Assembly (NCBI RefSeq): GCF_000711825.1
Contig: NZ_JONJ01000007.1
Span: forward strand, 62,001 to 126,000
Direction: 5' to 3'
Source of the DNA: [Clostridium] aminophilum DSM 10710
GTDB lineage: Bacteria; Bacillota; Clostridia; Lachnospirales; Lachnospiraceae
DNA: 64,000 nucleotides
Below are positions 43,852-50,677 of this stretch, piece by piece (the first letter of the stretch is position 1; every line of letters starts with the position of its first letter). Under the pieces are notes generated by a model. That model did not search any database, was not told where the DNA came from, and saw only the letters and a list, made by a program, of their open reading frames with translations. The translations under genes and the position numbers were made by a program.

Positions 43852-44037
43852 GTTCTCCCCCTTTCTGACGCTGCCCGTCTGTCTGATCTCATGCCGTCTG
43901 TCCGGCCTCATGTCGTATCATCGCCGGCCGCCGTTCATTCCGCAATTCCTCGCCATCCAAGCCTGCTGTTTTTCTCTGCGTTTCCGCGTCATCACTGATC
44001 CCGGCTTATTCTGTTTTTCCGATACATCGCCGGCCGC

Positions 44038-44763
44038 TCATCTGACGGCATCCGTCTTCACAATGCAGTCATACCGGATCACTTTTCCGGAGAGCGAATA
44101 GCTCGGCTTCACGCCCGCAAGATACGGGCCTTTCACCGGCCGCTTCACGATGATCCGCCCGGCTCCGGCCGCCATCGCGGTCTTAAGGAGCGTCTCTTCA
44201 TCTGCGCATGGCTTTTCCAGCTGCTGAATCAGCTGAAGTTTCTTCTTCACCAGCGAACTTTTCTTCCGCTCCGGGAACATGGGATCCAGCAGAATCAGAT
44301 CGGGCCGCGGCGCATTTTCCTCCGAAAAGAGGCGTTTCATGATCTCCACGCTGTCTCCCTCCATCAGTTCCATCCGGGATGCGATTGCCCTCAGCTGCGG
44401 ATTTTCGTCGTCTTCGAGAGCATTCTTCAGACACTCGCGAAGGTGTTCCGCCACCACGGGATTATACTCACAGAAGGTCACACGGAATCCTGCCGCCGCC
44501 AGAATCAGCGAATCCTCTCCCATGCCTGCAGTACAGTCAAATGCCCACGGGCGGGCGCAGTCGTCCGTTTCCGGAGCCGCTGCCGGACCGCAGTCGTCGG
44601 AAGCCGCCGCCTCTGCAGCCGCCAGCTTTGTCGCCTTCGCGGCTTTCACCAGCATCTCATGAGAAAGGTTGTGATAGCGAAGCCGCGGAAGCATCCGGCG
44701 CCAGTCATGCTGAAACTCGCCCCCTGCTTCCGCGCCTAGCGCATTTTCCTTTTTTCGCCCCAT
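44038..44763 (-). CDS. 16S rRNA methyltransferase RsmJ-like (SAM-dependent)
   Basis: 241 residues from ATG 44763, which overlaps the thyX stop (TGATG). SAM-binding motif FDCTAGMGEDSLILAAAGF, then FCEYNPVVAEHL, and the RsmJ-specific active-site region LILLDPMFPERKKSSLVKKKLQLIQQL plus RIIVKRPVKGPYLAG. RsmJ makes m2G1516 in E. coli 16S rRNA; members of this family are common in clostridia, where the target is less certain. An Ala/Asp-rich insertion (about residues 50-70) precedes the SAM motif. Operon with thyX is clear from the overlap. Confidence 0.8.
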   Translation of the reverse strand: MGRKKENALGAEAGGEFQHDWRRMLPRLRYHNLSHEMLVKAAKATKLAAAEAAASDDCGPAAAPETDDCARPWAFDCTAGMGEDSLILAAAGFRVTFCEYNPVVAEHLRECLKNALEDDENPQLRAIASRMELMEGDSVEIMKRLFSEENAPRPDLILLDPMFPERKKSSLVKKKLQLIQQLEKPCADEETLLKTAMAAGAGRIIVKRPVKGPYLAGVKPSYSLSGKVIRYDCIVKTDAVR

Positions 44764-45455
44764 CAGTCTTCCTTCTTCGGTCTTCTTCCGCAGCACTTGG
44801 ACTCGGTGCAGAAGCCGGTCACATCGCACTTTGGCATGAACAGGAGCTCGGAAGCCTTCTTCCACTCGTTTTCGCCCTCATTTTCACCATAGGCAACCAG
44901 CGCGTCGATGATATCCTTCATCATCTCACGGTACTCCCAGTAAGCTCTCGTGCAGAGTCTCTGATGGGACATGTCGGCAAGGTTGCGAAGATTCGTGCGA
45001 AGAACGACCTTCGTGGTCATGCCAAGAGGAAGAAGCAGCGCATTGTCCTCTCTCGGAACCCCCATCGCCTCCAGCTTCTGCAGATTCTCCAGAATGCCGG
45101 CCATCGCGTCACGGTATACCTTCTCCGTCTCCGGATCCTTCGAGATCGACGGCGGTGTGATATAGTCAAAACCGGACTCGTAATCAATATAGCGGGTGGA
45201 CGCCTGAAGACGGGTCGGTCCTCCGGCGATATGCGTGTACAGCTCGCGGATGACTCTCGCGGAATAGCCGTCCAGAATCATATAAATCTGCGGATATTCC
45301 ATGGTTCTTCCATGTCCGTCCTTAATGCAGCCGAGACCTCTCTTATAGTTTTTGGCCTGATCCCTGGTATTGCCTCCCCAACAGACGCCGGCCTCTTTTC
45401 CGATCAGCGAGATCGGGAACTTCTCCGTCTCTTCCTGAATAATGATTCTTCCCAT
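44763..45455 (-). CDS. thyX: Flavin-dependent thymidylate synthase (divergent ThyX)
   Basis: 230 residues from ATG 45455 (AAAGG 8 nt upstream; the ATG at 45464 is too close to that site). ThyX makes dTMP from dUMP with FAD and methylene-folate. The fold-defining parts ARVIRELYTHIAGGPTRLQASTRYIDY and TTKVVLRTNLRNLADMSHQRLCTRAYWEYREMMK are visible. The canonical RHRx7S motif is replaced by THIAGGPTRLQAS, keeping only the His and Ser. The C-terminus carries extra Cys (KCDVTGFCTESKCCGRR). No thyA is present in the window. Confidence 0.85.
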   Translation of the reverse strand: MGRIIIQEETEKFPISLIGKEAGVCWGGNTRDQAKNYKRGLGCIKDGHGRTMEYPQIYMILDGYSARVIRELYTHIAGGPTRLQASTRYIDYESGFDYITPPSISKDPETEKVYRDAMAGILENLQKLEAMGVPREDNALLLPLGMTTKVVLRTNLRNLADMSHQRLCTRAYWEYREMMKDIIDALVAYGENEGENEWKKASELLFMPKCDVTGFCTESKCCGRRPKKED

Positions 45456-45622
45456 GTCATTCACCTTTCCCCACCGTGTTCTCCGGTGATTCTGTTATCC
45501 TTTTTCTTTTTTGCGCGGCAAATCCGCCAGGACCCGTGCCTGCACGAAGCCCCGGCGGCTGCCGCAAAACGCCCGGAACTCCCGAAGCGCATGTCATCTC
45601 GTTATCTTATCACATTCCGGCC

Positions 45623-45730
45623 GATTTTGCACGGGACTGGCGTTCCCCGCGCTTTCCTTAACGTTCTTTCCTTACAGATTTTGCACGGGACTGACGTTCC
45701 CCGCGCTTCCCTTAACGGTCTTTCCTTACA
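45623..45730. repeat. 54-bp tandem duplication at the 3' end of the MATE gene
   Basis: Copy 1 is 45623-45676 and copy 2 is 45677-45730, with 3 differences in 54. Copy 2 contains the stop codon of the MATE gene (45726-45728), so the duplication began at the end of the coding region. The rest of the gap (45465-45622) shows no gene. Confidence 0.85.
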
Positions 45731-47102
45731 GATCCTCATGTACCGGCTGCTCCCGGAACTGCCGGTTCCGCACGATGAAGTATGCCGCGGTCACGATCGT
45801 TCCGGTCACAATCCATGAGACCGGATAGACACTCATCAGCGCCTCGTAACTTCCGAAATACGGAAAGACCGCATGAACCCAGACCACGCGGAGCGCGCAG
45901 GTTCCGAAGATTGTCAGCACGGCCGGAAGAACGGAGACATTCATTCCTCGCATCGTGGAGGAGGCAATCTCATACGTCGCAACCATCCACTGGAAAATGA
46001 GCACGTGGAACAGTCTGGAATACGCAAGTTCCATAACTGCCGGATCACTGGTAAAGAGGCCGATCCAGAACTTTCTCCCGACGGTAAAGAAGATGTTCAT
46101 CGCCATACAGGAGAGAATTCCGCCCCACAGCGCGATGCGGTAGATCTTTTTGCACCGTTCGAAATCCCTTGCCGCGAAGTTCTGACTGGTATAGGTCATC
46201 GTTGTCTGGTTAAACGCATTGACGGTATAAAAGCAGATATAGTCAAATGTTACCGCCGCTGCTGTTCCCGCCATTGCCACAGAACCGAGACCGTTGACCG
46301 CCGACTGGATCACGGTATTGGAAAGAGAAAAGACGATACCCTGAATTCCGGCCGGCACGCCGACTGCCATCATCTGCGCCAGATGATTTTTCTCGATCAT
46401 AAAGCGCTGCGGATGCAGGCGGAAGGGTTCCTCCTCCCGCATCAGGAACCAGACGATCATCGCCGCGCTGACCAGATTCGAGATGACGGTCGCGATGGCC
46501 ACACCGGCAACCGACAGGCCGAAGCCGACCACAAGAATAACATTCAACACCACATTGATCACGCCGGCCGCAACGAGAGACAGGAACGGCCGCCGGCTGT
46601 CTCCCATGCTCCGCAGAATCGCGGCTCCGAAATTATAAAGCATAATAAACGGCATTCCGACAAAGTAAATCCGCAGATAGAGTTCCGCCAGATCAATGAC
46701 ATCCTCCGGTGATCCGACCAGTTCAAGAATCGATCTCGCAGAGAAAAATCCGCCGAAAAAGAGAAGAATTCCACTGAAAAATGCCACAGTAATCACCGTA
46801 TGCACCGCATCGGAGATCCGGTTTTTATGTCCTCCGCCGATCAGCCGTCCGATCACAACATTCGCTCCGACCGAGATGCCGAGAAAAAGGGCGATGATCA
46901 GACTGATGACAGACGAGTTGCTCCCGACCGCCGCCATCGCCTCACTTCCGCAGAACCGTCCGACGACTGCGGTATCGGCCGCATTAAAGAGCTGCTGCAG
47001 CATACTGCTCGCCGCAAGCGGAAATGTGAACCGGAGCATCGGTCCCAGAAGCGGACCGTGAAGCAGATCCGTATTGTTTTTTCTTTGTCTATTTTTACTC
47101 AT
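45726..47102 (-). CDS. MATE family efflux transporter
   Basis: 458 residues with 12 membrane segments in two halves. Half 1: MLRFTFPLAASSMLQQLFNAADTAVVGRFCGSEAMAAVGS and GISVGANVVIGRLIGG. Half 2: MAVGVPAGIQGIVFSLSNTVIQSAVN and AFNQTTMTYTSQNFAARDFERCKKIYR. It exports cationic compounds by ion antiport; substrate unknown. It is only distantly similar to the MATE protein at 5158-6516. ATG 47102 follows AGGAAAA and overlaps the end of the upstream amidohydrolase gene by 8 bp. Confidence 0.9.
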   Translation of the reverse strand: MSKNRQRKNNTDLLHGPLLGPMLRFTFPLAASSMLQQLFNAADTAVVGRFCGSEAMAAVGSNSSVISLIIALFLGISVGANVVIGRLIGGGHKNRISDAVHTVITVAFFSGILLFFGGFFSARSILELVGSPEDVIDLAELYLRIYFVGMPFIMLYNFGAAILRSMGDSRRPFLSLVAAGVINVVLNVILVVGFGLSVAGVAIATVISNLVSAAMIVWFLMREEEPFRLHPQRFMIEKNHLAQMMAVGVPAGIQGIVFSLSNTVIQSAVNGLGSVAMAGTAAAVTFDYICFYTVNAFNQTTMTYTSQNFAARDFERCKKIYRIALWGGILSCMAMNIFFTVGRKFWIGLFTSDPAVMELAYSRLFHVLIFQWMVATYEIASSTMRGMNVSVLPAVLTIFGTCALRVVWVHAVFPYFGSYEALMSVYPVSWIVTGTIVTAAYFIVRNRQFREQPVHEDL

Positions 47103-48318
47103 GTTGTTTTCCTGATTCCATCAATGCCAGAATATTCCGGATCTGCAGTTCCGCTCCGATCCGGAGACATTTCTCGTCAATATCAAATTTCGGGTTATGG
47201 AGAAGCGGAACCGTGTCCGGCCGCTCACACCGGCAGCCGAGATGCAGAAAGCACGCCGGTCTCGCTGCCGCAAAATACGCAAAGTCCTCACAGCTCATAT
47301 CCGGCAGCGTCTCCCGGATTACCTGTTCTTCTCCGAGCATTTTTTTCGCATTTTCCTCGCAGAGTGCCGTCACCGCGTCATCGTTGATCAGGCTCCGGTA
47401 AGACTCATAGAGGGTGACCTTCGCCTCCGCGCCGTAGACTTCCGCCGTTTTCTCCGCCACCTCTTTGAGCCGCTCCCGGGTGCGGACACGGACCTCATCG
47501 GAAAAGGTACGGATCGTTCCTTCCATATGAACGTGATCGGCGATCTGATTGCGGACTCTCCCTCCGGAAATGGTTCCGATCGAGAGAACCGCCGCCTCTG
47601 CCGCCGCTGTCCCCCTGGACACGATACTCTGAACCGCATCCACAATCTTTGCGGAGACGTATACCGCGTCGGTTCCCTGTTCGGGATGCGCGCCGTGACA
47701 GCTCTTCCCGTTCACATCGAGATCAAACATATCTTCCGCCGCGTACATGGCACCATAACGGATGCCGACCTGTCCCGCCGGATAAGCCGGTTCCACGTGA
47801 AGACCGAGCATATAATCCACATGAGGTTCTTCAAGACATCCCTCGGAAATCATCCGGTCCGCTCCGCCGGTTGTCTCCTCCGCCGGCTGAAAAAACAGCT
47901 TTACATCTCCCGGAAACTCCTCACGGTGTTCCGCCACGGTCTTTGCAACCGCGAGCAGAATCGTCGTGTGCGCATCGTGCCCGCAGGCATGCATGACTCC
48001 CGGATTCTCCGAAGAATAGGGCCGGTCCTTCGGTTCTTCGATCGGAAGCGCATCCATATCCGCGCGAATTCCGACCGTGATCCGCTTTCCGCCCGCTTCG
48101 CCGGTGCTCTCCCCGGATAATTTCCCGGTTCCGCGGATGAGGGCCGTAATTCCGGTGTCCGCACAGGTCCGGTGCTCGATTCCAAGTTCATCAAGAATCC
48201 GCTCCACCGTTTTCTTTGTCCTTATCTCACAGTCTGACAATTCGGGATGGCGGTGAAAATCCCTTCTCCACTCGATCAGCTGCCGCTCCATCGCATCAAA
48301 GTACTCTTTCTCTATCAT
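47095..48318 (-). CDS. M20D-family amidohydrolase (N-acyl-amino-acid/hippurate hydrolase type)
   Basis: 407 residues. Opens with WRRDFHRHPELSDCEIRT; metal and catalytic residues in IRADMDALPIEE, HACGHDAHTTILL, FFQPAEETTGGA and GLHVEPAYPAGQ; a dimerisation domain (about 190-300) with GKSCHGAHPEQGTDAVY; and C-terminal MSCEDFAYFAAARPACFLHLG. Typical of enzymes that split acyl or peptidic amides from amino acids in the cytosol; substrate not predictable. ATG 48318 follows GGAGG. Overlaps and precedes the MATE gene. Confidence 0.9.
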   Translation of the reverse strand: MIEKEYFDAMERQLIEWRRDFHRHPELSDCEIRTKKTVERILDELGIEHRTCADTGITALIRGTGKLSGESTGEAGGKRITVGIRADMDALPIEEPKDRPYSSENPGVMHACGHDAHTTILLAVAKTVAEHREEFPGDVKLFFQPAEETTGGADRMISEGCLEEPHVDYMLGLHVEPAYPAGQVGIRYGAMYAAEDMFDLDVNGKSCHGAHPEQGTDAVYVSAKIVDAVQSIVSRGTAAAEAAVLSIGTISGGRVRNQIADHVHMEGTIRTFSDEVRVRTRERLKEVAEKTAEVYGAEAKVTLYESYRSLINDDAVTALCEENAKKMLGEEQVIRETLPDMSCEDFAYFAAARPACFLHLGCRCERPDTVPLLHNPKFDIDEKCLRIGAELQIRNILALMESGKQHE

Positions 48319-48411
48319 AATCGCGCCTCCGTCTGACTGCGTATGGTGATCGTTCTTATCATCTTACCATGATACGGAGGCAAATATGCAGAAGAATTTC
48401 CTATGAAAAAT

Positions 48412-48461
48412 AAAAGAACCGCATCCGTCCCGAAACAATCCCGGACGGACGCGGCTCTTTT
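48412..48461 (-). terminator. Terminator after the 20-residue peptide gene
   Basis: AAAAGAaCCGCaTCCGTCC (from 48412) pairs with GGACGGAcGCGGctCTTTT (to 48461), a 15-bp-plus stem flanked by A-run and T-run on both strands. It lies 33 bp after the peptide stop codon and before the amidohydrolase gene. Confidence 0.85.
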
Positions 48462-48493
48462 ATCGTATGTGTAGGGTACAACTTACTTTCCGA

Positions 48494-48556
48494 TTATGCA
48501 AACATGCACGCAAGAACAATTGCACAGCTTACCATCGCACTGATGAAAGACTTCAT
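48494..48556 (-). CDS. Predicted 20-residue hydrophobic peptide (small ORF)
   Basis: ATG 48556 to TAA 48494 encodes MKSFISAMVSCAIVLACMFA: a short polar start with one Lys, then a hydrophobic stretch long enough for a single membrane helix, with two Cys. Evidence that it is a gene: GGAGGTAAG 6 nt upstream of the ATG, a near-consensus promoter about 110 bp upstream, and a dedicated intrinsic terminator downstream, with no other gene in that transcript. It could be a small membrane protein, a signalling peptide or a type I toxin-like peptide; nothing decides between these. Alternatively the transcript is a small RNA with incidental reading frame. Confidence 0.6.
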   Translation of the reverse strand: MKSFISAMVSCAIVLACMFA

Positions 48557-48644
48557 GTTCTCTTACCTCCGTTTATTCAGTCGTTTTCGTCATGGATTAC
48601 TATTCCAACTTTGACGGATTCTGGCTTTTTTTGATTTATTTTGA

Positions 48645-48694
48645 TGTTCTCTCGAACACAGTGCACATTATAGTCTTCATTTTCACGATGTAAA
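48645..48694 (-). promoter_or_regulatory. Promoter and operator-like dyad of the small peptide gene
   Basis: Minus strand: -35 TTTACA (48689-48694), 16-bp spacer, -10 TATAAT (48667-48672). The dyad TGTTC-N4-GAACA (48645-48658) sits at or just after the transcription start, a position for repression. Confidence 0.7.
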
Positions 48695-48699
48695 CCCCT

Positions 48700-49083
48700 T
48701 ATTTTTAACTTTGGCATTCTGCTCAATGATCCGGTCCCGGGAAGTGGATTTGGGTATCAATTTATCAAATTGTATATAAAACATGAAATATATCATATAA
48801 TCCGTCCATTATAGTCTCAATTTTTCATGCCGCAGCGGATTATTTCCGTATTCCAAAGTTTCATGAAGAATCCGTCCTTCGCCGAACAGTGTTCCCGTAC
48901 TCTCGCTCCGGATTTCCGTAAATTTCTCTGAAAACCCGGTCAAATGTCCGCTCTTCTTCTCATAGCGTTTTCCGGCCTCCGATGATATAATGAAAAAGCT
49001 TTGTCGGCAAAAATGCCGGCCCGGCATGAAACACAAATAAAAACAGACACCATACAGAACAGATATATCAGTTGGAGGATTCT
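48700..49083 (+). promoter_or_regulatory. Intergenic region upstream of the NifX-SlyD fusion gene
   Basis: No convincing gene; a 75-codon open frame on the minus strand (48809-49036) lacks coding character. A -10-like TATAAT at 48986-48991 is the best promoter candidate for the downstream gene. AT-rich stretch at 48760-48830. Confidence 0.4.
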
Positions 49084-50085
49084 ATGAAAATCGCAGTCAA
49101 CTACGAAAACGGTCAGGTATTCCAGCATTTCGGGAAAACCAGAGAATTCAAGATTTATGACGTGGAGAACGGTCAGGTTGTATCGGAATCCATTTTAGAG
49201 TGCGGAAGCACCGGCCACGAAGCACTCGCCGGACTTCTCGCAGAGCATGACGTCGATACCGTTCTCTGCGGCGGACTCGGCGGAGGCATGAGTGCAGCCC
49301 TCGAATCGGCCGGCATCAAGGTGATTTCCGGTGTCACCGGTGCTGCCGATACCGCTGTAGCCGCATTCCTGGAAGGCGATCTGAAATCCGCAGGCATCAA
49401 CTGCGATCATCACGATCATGAACACGGACACGAGGAGGGCCACCACTGCGGCCACCACGACCACGACGGCGAAGATCACCACTGCGGTCATCACGATCAC
49501 GGCGGCGAAGATGGCGGCTGCTGCGGTCATCACGATTCCGAAGGCGAAGATGGCGGCTGCTGCGGTCACGGTGAGGTGGAAGAAGGCTGCGGTCATGGCT
49601 GCGGCGGATGCGGCGGTGGCTGCCACGGCCCGCGCCCGGTGATTCTGGAAGGCAAAAATGCCGGAAAGACTGTCCGTGCACACTACACCGGCACCTTCAA
49701 TGACGGAACGAAGTTCGATTCTTCCTATGACCGCGGCGAGCCCATCGAGTTTGTCAGCGGCACCGGCATGATGATCGCCGGCTTCGATAAGGCCGTAGTC
49801 GACATGGAGGTCGGCGAGACCAGAACGATCCACCTGATGCCGGAGGAGGCATACGGCGAGAGAAATGAGGAAGCGATCATTCACGTAAAGATCGAGGAAC
49901 TCCCGGGATCCGAGACCCTGAACGTGGGCGACCACATTCACCTGAGAAACATCTACGGTCAGGCATTCCCGGTTGTCGTCACCGAGAAGACCGAAACCGA
50001 CATCACCTTTGACGCCAACCACGAGATGGCCGGAAAAGAGCTGAATTTCGAGATCACTCTGGTTTCCGTGGACGAAGCGGAGTAA
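49084..50085 (+). CDS. Fusion: NifX/NifB-type domain, His-Cys-rich metal-binding repeats, SlyD-type FKBP prolyl isomerase
   Basis: 333 residues from ATG 49084 (GGAGG 5 nt upstream). Residues 1-105 are a dinitrogenase Fe-Mo-cofactor-type domain (MKIAVNYENGQVFQHFGKTREFKIYDVENG; VDTVLCGGLGGGM; GVTGAADTAVAAFLEG). Residues 106-182 hold about 20 His and 11 Cys in repeats of HHCGHHDHxGED and GGCCGH. Residues 185-333 are a SlyD-like FKBP with inserted flap domain (VRAHYTGTFNDGTKFDSS, GMMIAGFDKAVVDMEVGE, MPEEAYGER, DANHEMAGKELNFEI). SlyD proteins bind nickel through a C-terminal His/Cys tail; here the metal-rich part lies in the middle. A cytosolic metallochaperone for Ni, Zn or an Fe-S/Mo cofactor is plausible. 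No nif or hydrogenase gene is nearby. Confidence 0.88.
   Translation: MKIAVNYENGQVFQHFGKTREFKIYDVENGQVVSESILECGSTGHEALAGLLAEHDVDTVLCGGLGGGMSAALESAGIKVISGVTGAADTAVAAFLEGDLKSAGINCDHHDHEHGHEEGHHCGHHDHDGEDHHCGHHDHGGEDGGCCGHHDSEGEDGGCCGHGEVEEGCGHGCGGCGGGCHGPRPVILEGKNAGKTVRAHYTGTFNDGTKFDSSYDRGEPIEFVSGTGMMIAGFDKAVVDMEVGETRTIHLMPEEAYGERNEEAIIHVKIEELPGSETLNVGDHIHLRNIYGQAFPVVVTEKTETDITFDANHEMAGKELNFEITLVSVDEAE
49430..49628 (+). repeat. Coding tandem repeats for the His/Cys-rich linker
   Basis: Imperfect 36-42 bp repeats (core tgcggtcatcacgat and gaagatggcggctgctgc) encode HHCGHHDHDGED, HHCGHHDHGGED, GGCCGHHDSEGED and GGCCGH. The frame is kept throughout, so copy number can vary without breaking the protein. 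Confidence 0.8.
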
Positions 50086-50175
50086 CGCGTCAGGCGAGAA
50101 CAGAACGGCTCCGGCGAGACAGTACCTCCCGCAGACCAAAAAAAAGAACAGAACAAAACGACAATACAACAAAAC

Positions 50176-50217
50176 CTTCGGGGCCGCCTCTGACAGGAGG
50201 AGAACCCCGAAGTTTTT
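50176..50217 (+). terminator. Terminator between the NifX-SlyD gene and the response regulator gene
   Basis: CTTCGGGG (50176-50183) pairs with CCCCGAAG (50205-50212), inner stem CCTC/GAGG, followed by TTTTT. Confidence 0.85.
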
Positions 50218-50275
50218 CTGTTTTATGGATTATGTTTGTTCTTTCATTCAATCATCTGTCTGTATGGGACCGTTG

Positions 50276-50677
50276 TCACAGCTGATCCATCTCTTCCTGC
50301 CGGTCCTTCATCTTAAAATAATCCTCAATGACCTGTGCGATCTTCAGAATCGACATGGATTTCAGAATATATCCTTCCGGCTTCTCTCCCAGAACCTTGT
50401 GCACACTCTCCGAATCGTTCTTGCCGGTCAGAAACATCACCGGGATGGCTGCGGTTCTCGGGTTGGACCGGAGTTTCGCAAGGACATCGGCGCCGTCCAT
50501 TCCGGGCATCATATAATCCAGAAGGACCAGATCCGGTCGGGCTACCTTGATGATATTCAAAGCCTGGGCTCCATTGGTTGTCGGAATAACCGAATAATCC
50601 TGGGCAAGGCTTCCTCTCATCATTTTCAGGTAGGCCAGATCGTCATCTACAATCACTATCTTCTTTTTTTGTTCCAT
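50276..50677 (-). CDS. Stand-alone receiver-domain response regulator
   Basis: 133 residues, one receiver domain and nothing else: acidic pocket VDDD (10-13), phosphoacceptor Asp in LVLLDYMMPGMDG, Thr in VMFLTGK, Lys in GYILKSMS. With no output domain it would work through protein contact, like CheY- or Spo0F-type relays. ATG 50677 overlaps the stop of the upstream hybrid kinase gene (TGATG), so the two are made together. Confidence 0.92.
   Translation of the reverse strand: MEQKKKIVIVDDDLAYLKMMRGSLAQDYSVIPTTNGAQALNIIKVARPDLVLLDYMMPGMDGADVLAKLRSNPRTAAIPVMFLTGKNDSESVHKVLGEKPEGYILKSMSILKIAQVIEDYFKMKDRQEEMDQL

Noticed and set aside
48809-49036. 75-codon open frame on the minus strand
   Set aside because: Lies in the AT-rich region upstream of the NifX-SlyD gene, lacks a ribosome site and coding composition.
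49430-49628. CRISPR-like repeats
   Set aside because: The repeats are in frame inside the NifX-SlyD gene, encode the His/Cys linker and have no unique spacers.
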